Part shown: one piece after another, positions 16,342 to 25,198 of the stretch
Layout of the letters: each line of letters opens with the position of its first letter
Numbering within the stretch: the first letter of the stretch is position 1
Source: Actinomycetota bacterium
GTDB lineage: Bacteria; Actinomycetota; Acidimicrobiia; Acidimicrobiales; Ilumatobacteraceae
Direction: 5' to 3'
Assembly: GCA_947454105.1 (NCBI GenBank)
Contig: CANGIP010000007.1
Location: 59,663-123,662, forward strand
DNA length: 64,000 nucleotides
Translations under genes and position numbers: made by a program
Notes under the pieces: generated by a model
The model's input: the letters and a program-made list of their open reading frames with translations, nothing else
What the model was told of the DNA's origin: nothing
Database searches by the model: none

Positions 16342-18059
16342 CCGATTTCGTTATTGCTAACGCCAATCTTGTTGACGGTTCTGGATCACCGGCTCGCATG
16401 GCCGACATTGCAATCTCGGATGGACGAATTGCCGAAGTGGCAGATCGCGGCCAATTAAGCGCCTCGGGTAAGCGCTCGATTGATGCACAAGGTCTGCTCG
16501 TTACTCCTGGCTTCGTTGATATCCACACGCACTACGACGCTCAAGTTTCATGGGATCCCATGCTCACGCCAAGTTCGTGGCACGGAGTCACGACAGCCGT
16601 AATGGGCAACTGTGGAGTGGGGTTTGCGCCAGCCCATCCTGATCGCCATCAATGGCTCATCGAACTCATGGAAGGCGTCGAAGACATCCCTGGCGCCGCC
16701 ATGACTGATGGAATTGATTGGCAATGGGAAAGCTTCCCGGAATATCTCGATTCAGTTGACAGTCGAAATTATGTCATCGATGTCGGAACCCAGATTGCGC
16801 ACGGCGCTCTTCGTGCGTACGTGATGGGGCAACGCGGAGCCGATAACGAACCCGCCAACGCTGACGACTGCATCAACATGGCGCGCCTCGTTGAAGAAGC
16901 TCTACGCGCGGGTGCGCTTGGTTTTTCAACTAGTCGCACACCGTTGCACAAGTCAAAGAGCGGCGAACTTGTTCCTGGCACGATGGTTAATCCGACAGAG
17001 TTGTACGCCATCGCCGATGCGATGTCTCGAGTTGGGCACGGAAATTTTCAGTTTTCGCCCGAACATGTTCGAGTACCTCTTGAAGAGTGGCCATGGATGC
17101 GCGAACTCGCACAACGTTCTGGCCGTCCCGTCAGCGTGAATCTCAGCCAAACCGATCAATCACCCGATCTGTGGCGTTCAGTGCTTGAACTACTTACTCA
17201 GGCGCACGATGACGGCATCCCGATTTACACGCAAGTTGCTGGTCGTTCGATTGGCATCATGTATTGCTTACAAGGAAGCGCCCATCCCCTTCTGTTCCAT
17301 CCGGCTTACGCCGAAGTACAAAACCTGCCGATGACCGAGCGCTTAAAAGCTCTCAGCGAACCGGCACGACGCGAACGCCTTCTTAACGAAATTCCTTCTG
17401 ACGGTGGACTCTTCCAAAAGATCGTTTTCGACAAATTAGATGGCATGTGGATTGTTAATGGTGCAAACATCGATTACGAGCCGAGTCGCGAAGATTCAAT
17501 TGGTGGCATCGCCCGTCGTACCGGAGCCAACCCAATGCAATTGATCGTCGATCAATTATGCAGCAACAGTGGTAACGGCATGATCTATGCGCCATTTTTT
17601 AACTATTCCTATGGCGACCTTTCGATGGCGTATGAGGCGCATCGTCATCCCCACACCCGTATGGGCTTATCTGATGCTGGGGCACACTGCGGAGCGATCT
17701 GTGACGGCGGAATGCCCACATTTATGTTGACGCATTGGACGCGCGACCGCACTCGCGGGCCACGATTACCGCTCGAATTCATAGTTCATCGTCAGACTCG
17801 CCAAACAGCCGAGTTCTACGGATTACGCGATCGTGGATTGATTGCACCCGGAATGCGCGCCGACATCAACATCATCGATTACGAGAATCTTGGGTTTGAT
17901 GTGCCGCTCATGGCCTACGACCTACCTGCGAATGGCCGACGTTTGGTGCAACACGGACAGGGATACAAAGCAACGTTCGTTGCGGGCGTTCAAACAGTTG
18001 AAAACGATTCTTTCACCGGCGAATTGCCCGGTCGACTCGTTCGAGGACCTCAACGATAA
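16338..18059 (+). CDS. D-aminoacylase-type amidohydrolase (copy 1)
   Basis: 573 residues of the metal-dependent amidohydrolase superfamily closest to N-acyl-D-amino-acid deacylases. The metal motif VDIHTHYDAQVSWDP appears near residue 60, then [15 protein letters not shown] with the bridging Cys, [10 protein letters not shown], and near the C-terminus the DAGAHCGAICD metal Asp. These enzymes hydrolyse N-acyl-D-amino acids, but many members have untested substrates. A second gene of the same family lies at 53138-54874. It overlaps the HisN-like gene by 4 bp (ATGA) and its last 10 bp overlap the convergent nfu gene. Confidence 0.8.
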   Translation: MTDFVIANANLVDGSGSPARMADIAISDGRIAEVADRGQLSASGKRSIDAQGLLVTPGFVDIHTHYDAQVSWDPMLTPSSWHGVTTAVMGNCGVGFAPAHPDRHQWLIELMEGVEDIPGAAMTDGIDWQWESFPEYLDSVDSRNYVIDVGTQIAHGALRAYVMGQRGADNEPANADDCINMARLVEEALRAGALGFSTSRTPLHKSKSGELVPGTMVNPTELYAIADAMSRVGHGNFQFSPEHVRVPLEEWPWMRELAQRSGRPVSVNLSQTDQSPDLWRSVLELLTQAHDDGIPIYTQVAGRSIGIMYCLQGSAHPLLFHPAYAEVQNLPMTERLKALSEPARRERLLNEIPSDGGLFQKIVFDKLDGMWIVNGANIDYEPSREDSIGGIARRTGANPMQLIVDQLCSNSGNGMIYAPFFNYSYGDLSMAYEAHRHPHTRMGLSDAGAHCGAICDGGMPTFMLTHWTRDRTRGPRLPLEFIVHRQTRQTAEFYGLRDRGLIAPGMRADINIIDYENLGFDVPLMAYDLPANGRRLVQHGQGYKATFVAGVQTVENDSFTGELPGRLVRGPQR

Positions 18060-18679
18060 AAAGGATTTTCGCCTGATTGGTGATCGGTCATGTCACGAAC
18101 TCGCTGAATTCCTTCAACTTTTTCGACGAGGGTGGTTTGGACACCTTCGAGCATCGTGACTTTGCTCATCGAACAACCGTGGCAACCGCCACCCATGGTG
18201 AGATACGCGGTACCGGCTTCGTCATGCCCGGCGAAAGTCACGAAGCCGCCATGCGCTGCAAGTGCTGGGTTGACTTCAGTTGCGATGATTGCTTCGATCT
18301 CTGCTGACAACGCGTCATCATTCACCAAGCCCTCAATCATCGGAACTGATGGCTTATTCGGGTTACGAATCACCAATCCACCGGTTGATGAGTAATCAAG
18401 AATTGCTCCCTCGAGCAGTTCAACATCTTTGGCCGGAATGATGACCTTCATTCCACTATGAGTGCGCACCTCGTCGGTGAAAGCTGCTTTACGAAACTCA
18501 TCAAGCGACAAGTCGTATTTGAAATCTTCACCTGGTCCGCTCACGATTTCGAGACGCAAACCAAGCGATGCAGCGTCTTCTTCGGAGTCACGTAATTTCA
18601 CGAGTTCAGCTAACGCGTCATCGGTAATTGTGATGATGGTGCTGACTTCAGTGGTGGTTTGGGGGGCGAGTGGGCTCAC
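18050..18679 (-). CDS. nfuA: NfuA-like Fe-S carrier (A-type-like + NifU domain)
   Basis: 209 residues in two domains. The N-terminal part (about 15-110) resembles an A-type HesB/IscA fold (ITITDDALAELVKLRDSEED and a GGLVIRNPN strand) but has no conserved Cys triad. The C-terminal part (about 120-200) is a NifU domain with HGGFVTFAGHDEAG and the cluster-binding pair in GCHGCSMSKVTMLEGVQ. This arrangement is that of NfuA, which delivers [4Fe-4S] clusters to enzymes such as lipoyl synthase and aconitase. The start is GTG, 7 nt after a TAACCT -10 box. It could serve LipA, MoaA and IlvD encoded nearby. Confidence 0.88.
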   Translation of the reverse strand: MSPLAPQTTTEVSTIITITDDALAELVKLRDSEEDAASLGLRLEIVSGPGEDFKYDLSLDEFRKAAFTDEVRTHSGMKVIIPAKDVELLEGAILDYSSTGGLVIRNPNKPSVPMIEGLVNDDALSAEIEAIIATEVNPALAAHGGFVTFAGHDEAGTAYLTMGGGCHGCSMSKVTMLEGVQTTLVEKVEGIQRVRDMTDHQSGENPFYR

Positions 18680-18686
18680 ACTTGAG

Positions 18687-18692
18687 AGGTTA
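18687..18692 (-). promoter_or_regulatory. -10 box TAACCT of nfuA
   Basis: TAACCT, 7 nt, GTG at 18679 on the minus strand. Confidence 0.5.
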
Positions 18693-18757
18693 CCCGTGTC
18701 GTCACAGACCTTGTCAGATTGAGGTCACAAAACCCCAGTGCCCTTTACTTTTGGGAG

Positions 18758-19534
18758 CTACCTGGGCCCTCCACCATCACATTCAATACGTTGCCCAGTT
18801 ACGTATCCCGCCCCCTCGCTGCACAACCACAACACCACGTTGGCAACGTCGAGAGGTTGGCACACCCGACCAAACGGCGACCCCTGATCGAGACTGCGCA
18901 GATCTTCCATTTCGCGCTTGCCCGTCATTGCTCGTGCCAAACGAAGGCCCATATCGGTTTCAACTAAACCTGGCGCCACGATGTTGCAATGAATTCCATA
19001 TTGACGCTCTTCTTTCGCCAAAGTCATTGCCAAGGCTTCCATCGCTGCTTTGCCCATACTGTATGGCCCGCCATTAGCGGTCATATGCGAAGTAGCAACC
19101 GACGAAATCATGACAATGTCACCACGATCACGCGTGCGCATAGACGGCAGGACACGGCGAGCTAAATGGTGTGGACCAATCGCGTGCGTATTCAATAAGC
19201 GAAGCACTTCGTTGGGATCAGTATCGGCGACTGCTTGACCACGAGAAGCGATACCGGCATTACAAACGAGGAGATCGATGTAGCCAAAATCTGCCACTGC
19301 TTGATCGACCATGACCGCAACTGCCTCGGGGTCATCAACCGACGCCCCATAGGCCTTTGCTCGACCGCCTGCCGCCACGATTGCATCAACCGTTTCAAGG
19401 GCTGCCTCTCTATCTTTGCGATAGTTCACTGCGACTGCGGCACCTTGGCTCGCCAATAGTTCGCAAATTCCCCGACCAATACCGCGACCGCCCCCAGACA
19501 CAAGGGCCACTCGACCATTCAAAACCTGCGACAT
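18758..19534 (-). CDS. Short-chain dehydrogenase/reductase
   Basis: 258 residues, classical SDR. The cofactor motif GGGRGIGRG lies near residue 13, NAGIAS near 90, the catalytic Ser in ISSVATS and the YSMGK Tyr/Lys pair follow, and it ends VTGQRIECDGGG. It resembles 3-oxoacyl-reductases (FabG-like) but the substrate is unknown. The frame is open upstream to 19594; the ATG at 19534 is chosen because GAGGGGG lies about 8 nt before it and the extra residues do not look like SDR. It is divergent from the CDF gene. Confidence 0.88.
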   Translation of the reverse strand: MSQVLNGRVALVSGGGRGIGRGICELLASQGAAVAVNYRKDREAALETVDAIVAAGGRAKAYGASVDDPEAVAVMVDQAVADFGYIDLLVCNAGIASRGQAVADTDPNEVLRLLNTHAIGPHHLARRVLPSMRTRDRGDIVMISSVATSHMTANGGPYSMGKAAMEALAMTLAKEERQYGIHCNIVAPGLVETDMGLRLARAMTGKREMEDLRSLDQGSPFGRVCQPLDVANVVLWLCSEGAGYVTGQRIECDGGGPR

Positions 19535-19588
19535 ACCAAAATCCCCCTCATTTACACTTCGCCAGTCGGCATGTGCCATTCTGTCACT

Positions 19589-20512
19589 ATGCAAGAAGGA
19601 AGCAAGAAGGCAATCGTTGCCGCATTCACTGCCAATCTGGGAATCGCAGTGTCAAAGTTCGCTGGCTTCCTCATTACTCAATCGGCAGGGTTGTTGGCAG
19701 AATCAGTGCATTCACTTGCCGACACCGGCAATCAGGCTCTTCTCCTGTTCGGTAGCAAACGTTCGGCCAAAGAGGCCGATGATCGCTACCAATTCGGCTA
19801 TGGCCGCGAGCGCTATTTCTGGTCGTTCGTCGTTGCCCTCGTGCTCTTTTCCATGGGTGGCCTCTTTGCTTTATACGAAGGCATCCAGAAGTTCTCACAT
19901 CCCCACGAAACAGAAAACCTGCCCGTCGCCCTCGGAATATTGGGTGCGGCGATTCTGCTGGAGACCTACTCGTTAAGAACAGCCGTCAAAGAAGCTCGTC
20001 ACATCAAAAGAAAAGATCAGAGTTGGTGGAGTTTTATTCGAACCGCCAAACAACCAGAGTTGCCCGTTGTTTTGCTTGAAGATGTTGGCGCCGAAATTGG
20101 ATTATTTCTCGCTTTCTGCGGTGTTCTTCTTGCCCATTTCACCCATGAACCCCGCTGGGATGCAATTGGGTCGATCGGTATCGGAGTTTTGCTCGTTGTC
20201 ATTGCTGCGATCCTCGCTGTCGAGATGAAGAGTTTGCTCATCGGCGAGTCGGCGTTGACGACCGACGTCACCAAGATTGAACAGGGCATCACTTCGCACA
20301 AAATGGTACGACACATCATTCACCTGCGGACCGAGCACTTAAGCCCTGATGAGATACTGGTAGCGGCCAAAATTGAGTTTGACCAAACTCTTTCAATGAA
20401 TGAACTATCAATCACCATTGATGAGGTTGAAGCGTTGATTCGAGCGAATCTGCCCATGGCTAGATTCATTTTCATTGAACCTGATGTCGCTCGTTTGGAT
20501 TCAGTGAACTAA
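19589..20512 (+). CDS. Cation diffusion facilitator (Zn/metal efflux, ZnT9-like)
   Basis: About 307 residues with five to six membrane helices and a cytoplasmic C-terminal domain. The helix-2 metal motif is HSLAD (within ESVHSLADTGNQ), and helix 5 has DVGAE, a DxxxE form rather than the DxxxD of most bacterial CDF proteins. The DRYQFGYGRERYFWSF loop is typical of the ZnT9-like branch. It would export Zn or a related divalent metal. The frame opens at 19571, but ATG 19589 is preferred because the first hydrophobic helix then starts at the usual distance. The stop codon TAA is part of the -10 box of the thiamine operon. Confidence 0.85.
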   Translation: MQEGSKKAIVAAFTANLGIAVSKFAGFLITQSAGLLAESVHSLADTGNQALLLFGSKRSAKEADDRYQFGYGRERYFWSFVVALVLFSMGGLFALYEGIQKFSHPHETENLPVALGILGAAILLETYSLRTAVKEARHIKRKDQSWWSFIRTAKQPELPVVLLEDVGAEIGLFLAFCGVLLAHFTHEPRWDAIGSIGIGVLLVVIAAILAVEMKSLLIGESALTTDVTKIEQGITSHKMVRHIIHLRTEHLSPDEILVAAKIEFDQTLSMNELSITIDEVEALIRANLPMARFIFIEPDVARLDSVN

Positions 20513-20515
20513 GGT
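20510..20515 (+). promoter_or_regulatory. -10 box TAAGGT of the thi operon
   Basis: TAAGGT overlaps the CDF stop codon and would start RNA near 20522, immediately before the TPP aptamer. Confidence 0.45.
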
Positions 20516-20523
20516 AAGGAACA

Positions 20524-20616
20524 CACAACGGGGAGCTCACAAGATCGGTGGGCTGAGAGGGTGACTGCTGTCGCCGACCCGAGAACCTGAACTGGGTAAT
20601 GCCAGCGGAGGGATTG
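20524..20616 (+). promoter_or_regulatory. TPP riboswitch (THI element)
   Basis: The conserved THI-box segments appear in order: GGGCTGAGAGGG (20550-20561), and ACCTGAACTGGGTAATGCCA (20585-20604) followed by GCGGAGGGA. The aptamer sits directly before thiN; the GGAGGGA tail is also the ribosome-binding site, 6 nt or so before the ATG at 20619, so translational control by SD sequestration when TPP is bound is the simplest model. No separate terminator is seen. Confidence 0.95.
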
Positions 20617-20618
20617 GA

Positions 20619-21311
20619 ATGACAATCAAAGAATCTCATGCACTCATCGTGATCGGCGGCGATCGACCAGACTCGCTGGCGCTCGCTCATATCCCGAAAG
20701 ATGCAACAATCATTTGTGCCGATTCTGGCCTTGACCATGCCCTATCTCTCGGGCTGACTCCTCACGTTTTTCTTGGCGATATGGATTCAGTGTCACCAGG
20801 TGCATTAGCCAGTTCGCAGCACGAACCATGGACTGTGATTTCCTTCGATCCGCTCAAAGACCAAACTGATACCGAACTCGCGCTGCAATACGCGAGTTCA
20901 CAAGGTTTTCTCAATATCACTCTGCTGTGGGGTTCGGGCGATCGCATCGACCACGTCCTTGGCGTGCTCGCGGCACTCTCGCATGAGTCATTAAGTTCAG
21001 TCGAAAACCTTGTCGCATGGATCGGCGCCGATCGAGTGGCAATTTTGCACGGACCTCGAAGCCATGTCGACCAAGTGCATGTTGGAACGACAGTCAGCCT
21101 CATGCCACTTGGCCCTGCAGTTGTTGGAGTGACGACCAATGGCTTGCAATGGAACCTCAATCGTGAAGTTTTAGCCTCTCACTCTTCTCGAGGCGTCAGC
21201 AATATTGCTATTCATACCAACATCAACATCGACATCGAAACAGGCGTGCTTGCTGTGGTCTATCCCGGATTTCTCACCCATTTGACACATGAAGCAGGTC
21301 AACCAACATGA
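20619..21311 (+). CDS. thiN: Thiamine diphosphokinase
   Basis: 230 residues of the thiamine pyrophosphokinase family: ADSGLDHALSLGLTPHVFLG then DMDSVSPGAL (substrate and Mg binding), DQTDTELALQYA, and GSGDRIDHVLGVLAAL. It converts thiamine directly to TPP in the cytoplasm, fitting an operon that imports thiamine. First gene after the TPP riboswitch, overlapping thiB by 4 bp (ATGA). C-terminal beta domain is present though divergent (VGVTTNGLQWNLN), so length is close to normal. Confidence 0.93.
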   Translation: MTIKESHALIVIGGDRPDSLALAHIPKDATIICADSGLDHALSLGLTPHVFLGDMDSVSPGALASSQHEPWTVISFDPLKDQTDTELALQYASSQGFLNITLLWGSGDRIDHVLGVLAALSHESLSSVENLVAWIGADRVAILHGPRSHVDQVHVGTTVSLMPLGPAVVGVTTNGLQWNLNREVLASHSSRGVSNIAIHTNINIDIETGVLAVVYPGFLTHLTHEAGQPT

Positions 21312-22297
21312 AGAAAACCCACATCGCACTCGGCGCTTCCTTGGCAATGACGTTTTTATACCTCATGACCTCGTGCACTTCAGAAACTTCAACGACCAAA
21401 AACTTGACGTTGATCGCGTACGACTCATTCACTCCCCCCGAAACAGCATTTGACGCCTTTACCCAGGAAACCGGGATCAAAGTCAATATCGCACTTGCAG
21501 GTGACGCCGGTGAGATGGTTGCCAAAGCCTCATTGACATCTGGCAATCCAGAAGGTGATGTGATGTGGGGCGTTGATAACACGTTGATTTCACGGGCTAC
21601 CGACAGCAAAATTTTTGCGAGTGACCCAACTGAAGTTGATTACGGAGACGTGTGCGTGAATTTTGATATCGCAGCACTTGGCCAGACCGAACCACCACTC
21701 ACCCTTGATGACTTGGTGTCAAGTGATTACAAGGGAATGCTGGTGGTCGAAAACCCGGCGACTTCGTCAACTGGTCTAGCGTTTCTGCTTGCAACTGTGG
21801 CTGCCTTCGGAGATAGTTGGCCCGACTACTGGCAACAACTCGTTGCCAACGATGTGCAAGTTGTTGATAGTTGGGACGAGGCCTACTACACCGCATTTAC
21901 CCGTTATGGCGGAGATCGACCACTCGTCGTGAGTTACTCAACGAGTCCGCCTGCAGAAGTCATATTTGCCGATCCACCTCTCGCAAAAGGATCACCTGCC
22001 CCAACTGGAGTCGCAAGCGAAACCTGCTTTAAACAAATTGAATACGCCGGAGTCTTACGTGGCACCAAGTATTCGGACCAAGCGCAACAACTTGTTGAAT
22101 ACTTAGCCGGGCCAACCTTTCAAGCGTTACTGCCAGAAAGTTTGTTTGTCTATCCCACCAATCAAGATGTTGCCTTGCCACAATCATTCGTTGATTACGC
22201 ACCTGAAATCACCACGAGTTTTTCAATACCGCCTGATGAGATTGCAAAAAATCGCCAAAATTGGACCGAGCAATGGTCGGCCATCGTTTTGAAATGA
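21308..22297 (+). CDS. thiB: Thiamine ABC transporter substrate-binding lipoprotein
   Basis: 329 residues. A lipoprotein signal peptide ends at Cys23 (LMTSC), so the mature protein is anchored outside the membrane. The mature part has LTLIAYDSFTPPETAFDAFT and a GDVMWGVDNTLISRA hinge motif, typical of ThiB-type binding proteins, and a C-terminal LPESLFVYPTN. The thiamine assignment rests on the riboswitch, thiN and the operon partners. It overlaps thiP by 4 bp at its stop. Confidence 0.92.
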   Translation: MKKTHIALGASLAMTFLYLMTSCTSETSTTKNLTLIAYDSFTPPETAFDAFTQETGIKVNIALAGDAGEMVAKASLTSGNPEGDVMWGVDNTLISRATDSKIFASDPTEVDYGDVCVNFDIAALGQTEPPLTLDDLVSSDYKGMLVVENPATSSTGLAFLLATVAAFGDSWPDYWQQLVANDVQVVDSWDEAYYTAFTRYGGDRPLVVSYSTSPPAEVIFADPPLAKGSPAPTGVASETCFKQIEYAGVLRGTKYSDQAQQLVEYLAGPTFQALLPESLFVYPTNQDVALPQSFVDYAPEITTSFSIPPDEIAKNRQNWTEQWSAIVLK

Positions 22298-23844
22298 AAA
22301 TACGAAGCGTTCGATTCTTTGTAATACCTGCGGCGATATTGGTTTTCGTTACCGCGGTCATTCCACTGATTGTTCTTGCCACTTCGGTCATTGACAAGGC
22401 AGACATTTTTTCAGTTTGGACTCACTCCTCAGTTCGACGAGCCCTTGTATTTTCTCTCTGGCAAGCGCTCCTCTCGACCGCATTCACGATTTTCCTTGGT
22501 GTCATTGCAACGTGGCACCTCAGTCGATATCAATTTTTCGGAAGGCGAACATTTATCGCACTCGTTACCGTTCCGTTTGTACTGCCAACCGTGGCAGTTG
22601 GAGCAGCATTCATCGCCGTTCTTCCAAAGGCGTTACACCACAGCACTCTTGCCATAGTTTTGGCACACATCTTTTTCAACATTTCAATAGTGGTGCGCAC
22701 GGTCGGTCCCCGATGGAATTCAATTGATGATCAACTTATTGACAGCGCACGAACTCTTGGAGCGAGCCCCTTGCAAACTTGGCGTCACGTCATCATGCCT
22801 CTCGGCAAAAACGCAATTTTCTCAGCGACTGCTCTCACATTCTTCATGTGTTTCACGTCGTACGGAATTATCACCATCTTGGGTGGCCCCGGTCTTGCAA
22901 CTGTAGATATTGAGATTTATCGCCGAGCCGTTCAACTAGGCGACCTATCAGGCGCAACGGTTTTAGCGATCGCCCAAATGCTCTTGATAGCCATCACCTT
23001 CTTGTTATGGTCGCGAAGTCGCTCAACAGAACTCGTTTTATTCCGTGCTCAAGCGATATCGCATCGGCGACTCTCTTTGGCTCCAAAATGCTTCCTCCTT
23101 GCTCTCGCTGCCTTTTTTACTGTGCCCTTGCTTGCCTTGCTCGCTGCATCAATGCGAACAAGAGATACGTGGTCATTGACTGGCTGGAAGGTATTTCTCG
23201 GAATTCAAAAACAGCGTGGCATTGATTTCAATATGTGGCAAGCGATTCAGACTTCGGCGAAATATGCGCTGATCGCCAGTTGTATTGCGCTTCCAACTGG
23301 CATCGCGGCAACGTATGCGCTCTCCCATCGCCGCTCTTCTCACTCGCGCCTTTCAGCCTTTGTCATTTTGCCGCTCGCAATCTCACCAGTAGTGATCGGT
23401 TTAGCCATCCTGATCACCTACGACTTTCATCCCTTTGATTTCCGCTCATCGTGGTTACTCATTCCAGTAATTCATGCTGCGATTGCCTTGCCATTCGTTA
23501 TGCGCTCAGCGTTACCAGTCGTTGAGGGAATACCCAACGATCTAAGGTCTGCCGCCTCAACATTGGGCGCCGGACCTTGGCGGCGTTTCTTGACCGTTGA
23601 ATTGCCTCTACTCAAGCCCGCTATTTCGACTGGCTTAGCCTTTTCATTGGCAATGTCACTCGGAGAATTTGGAGCCACCAGTTTTCTCACACGCCGAGAA
23701 TCACGAACTATTCCGATCATCATCGCGAGCCTCTTTGGTCGAGCAGGAGACATACCAAGAACCACTGGCATGGCCGCATCGTTGGTATTGATCGTTTCAA
23801 CTGCAATGATCGTTGTCACGATTGATCGAAAGTCACACATATGA
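22294..23844 (+). CDS. thiP: Thiamine ABC transporter permease (two fused permease domains)
   Basis: 516 residues with about 12 membrane helices in two halves, each having the cytoplasmic EAA-type loop: DSARTLGASPLQTWRHVIMP in the first, and SAASTLGAGPWRRFLTVELP in the second. This duplicated permease is characteristic of ThiP. The frame opens at 22261, but ATG 22294 overlaps the thiB stop as ATGA, the same coupling used at the other junctions of this operon. Confidence 0.92.
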   Translation: MKIRSVRFFVIPAAILVFVTAVIPLIVLATSVIDKADIFSVWTHSSVRRALVFSLWQALLSTAFTIFLGVIATWHLSRYQFFGRRTFIALVTVPFVLPTVAVGAAFIAVLPKALHHSTLAIVLAHIFFNISIVVRTVGPRWNSIDDQLIDSARTLGASPLQTWRHVIMPLGKNAIFSATALTFFMCFTSYGIITILGGPGLATVDIEIYRRAVQLGDLSGATVLAIAQMLLIAITFLLWSRSRSTELVLFRAQAISHRRLSLAPKCFLLALAAFFTVPLLALLAASMRTRDTWSLTGWKVFLGIQKQRGIDFNMWQAIQTSAKYALIASCIALPTGIAATYALSHRRSSHSRLSAFVILPLAISPVVIGLAILITYDFHPFDFRSSWLLIPVIHAAIALPFVMRSALPVVEGIPNDLRSAASTLGAGPWRRFLTVELPLLKPAISTGLAFSLAMSLGEFGATSFLTRRESRTIPIIIASLFGRAGDIPRTTGMAASLVLIVSTAMIVVTIDRKSHI

Positions 23845-24500
23845 GCTTGATCATTGACAACATTTCATTCAGCTATGGCGATCGCACCATTCTGAACAGG
23901 CTTTCTTTAGAAGTTCCCACTGGCACCACGACAGCAGTTGTAGCTCCCTCGGGTGCGGGAAAATCTACGTTGCTCCGAATCATCGCTGGGCTCTTCACCC
24001 CTTCGTCTGGTTCGATCATTCTTGATGGAAAGAATCTTTCTCTTGTTCCTACTCATTTGCGATCAATCGGAATGGTCTTTCAAGACAACCAACTTTTCCC
24101 GCATCTGAATGTGTATGACAACGTCATGTTCGGTTTGCGTATGGCCAAGACAGAAAAGATGATTGCTGCCGAACGATGTCGCGACTTACTCAATCTGGTC
24201 GGATTGAGCGAGATTGCCAAACAATCGGTGGCCACACTTTCAGGGGGAGAATCAAAACGAGTGGCACTGGCCCGCTCTCTCGCCCCATCTCCAAAACTTC
24301 TGTTACTTGACGAACCCCTCACCGGACTTGATAGCGAACTTCATGACCGACTCGCCCTCGATCTGCAGCAAATCCTTCATGCCACGTCAACGACAGCGCT
24401 TTTAGTCACACACTCAATTCCAGAAGCCGAAATCATCTCGGACTCAATACATCGCCTCCAGACAACCGTCGATATCGTTCCCGACGGAGAAAAGAAATGA
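23841..24500 (+). CDS. thiQ: Thiamine ABC transporter ATP-binding protein
   Basis: 219 residues. Walker A APSGAGKSTLLR, Q-loop at MVFQDNQLFPHLN, signature LSGGESKRVALARSLAP and Walker B LLLLDEPLTGLD are all present, ending in a VTHSIPEAEIISD switch region. It powers ThiBP. It overlaps thiP and the next gene by 4 bp each. Confidence 0.92.
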   Translation: MSLIIDNISFSYGDRTILNRLSLEVPTGTTTAVVAPSGAGKSTLLRIIAGLFTPSSGSIILDGKNLSLVPTHLRSIGMVFQDNQLFPHLNVYDNVMFGLRMAKTEKMIAAERCRDLLNLVGLSEIAKQSVATLSGGESKRVALARSLAPSPKLLLLDEPLTGLDSELHDRLALDLQQILHATSTTALLVTHSIPEAEIISDSIHRLQTTVDIVPDGEKK

Positions 24501-24961
24501 CTTACTTCAGAGGCGACATCTATATTCGAGCCATGAACTACCTCGAAGTTCGACCGCTTCGTCTTGAAGTATTGCGGGCTGGCATGGCGAACCAAACTGT
24601 TGAGTTCGATGGCGATGATGAAGTTACGACCGTACACCTTGGTGCTTTTGACCAGAGCGATAACAACATCGGTGTTAGTTCGTGGATGCAACGCGCCTTC
24701 CAACCCGAACCCGATTTGAAGGCTGTACAGCTTCGGGGTATGGCAACCGCGACCCATCGACAGGGTCATGGAATCGGCGGATTACTTCTAGATGCTGGAC
24801 TCAAAAATGCTCAAGAAAATGGTTTCGATGTTATTTGGGCGAACGCCCGAGACGCCGCCCTCAATTTCTACAATAGGCACGGTTACATCACCGTCGGTGA
24901 GGGCTTTATAGAAACCGTGACTCAACTTCCACATCACAAAGTCGTGAAATACCTACGGTGA
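24497..24961 (+). CDS. GNAT-family acetyltransferase in the thi operon
   Basis: 154 residues. The acetyl-CoA-binding segment LRGMATATHRQGHGIGGLLL lies at about residues 76-95, followed by WANARDAALNFYNRHGYITV and a C-terminal HHKVVKYLR, a GNAT fold. Its ATG overlaps the thiQ stop (ATGA), so it is co-translated with the thiamine transporter under the TPP riboswitch. That linkage suggests a substrate in thiamine or pyrimidine/thiazole salvage, but the sequence does not say which. It could also be an unrelated passenger. Confidence 0.85.
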   Translation: MTYFRGDIYIRAMNYLEVRPLRLEVLRAGMANQTVEFDGDDEVTTVHLGAFDQSDNNIGVSSWMQRAFQPEPDLKAVQLRGMATATHRQGHGIGGLLLDAGLKNAQENGFDVIWANARDAALNFYNRHGYITVGEGFIETVTQLPHHKVVKYLR

Positions 24962-24997
24962 TAACCGCATCAGGGCGACTATCGCTCACAGTCGGCT

Positions 24998-25198
24998 ATG
25001 AGTATTTCACTTCAACTGGCAGTACGAATTCAAAACACTATTGAGGGTCCATTACGGCAAGTGGCGCGGTTTTCTGATTCTGATACCTGGATCGGCCCAG
25101 TTGCCCTGATTTCTCAAGGCGAAATTGGACGAGTCACTCGCCTTCTGTCATCTTGCGTCAATTCTCTGCGCGTCAATCATGAGTCGCCTGGCCTGTGA
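24998..25198 (+). CDS. Small WXG-motif protein, unassigned
   Basis: 66 residues, mostly helical in appearance, with a W-I-G motif in DTWIGPVALISQGE at about residues 30-43, then a second predicted helix (RVTRLLSSCVNSLRVN). A short helix-turn-helix with WXG at the turn recalls ESAT-6/WXG100-like proteins, but it is shorter than the usual 100 residues. The last 20 bp overlap the next gene, suggesting translational coupling. It sits 36 bp after the GNAT gene. I do not recognise a family with certainty; it could be a spurious frame. Confidence 0.4.
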   Translation: MSISLQLAVRIQNTIEGPLRQVARFSDSDTWIGPVALISQGEIGRVTRLLSSCVNSLRVNHESPGL

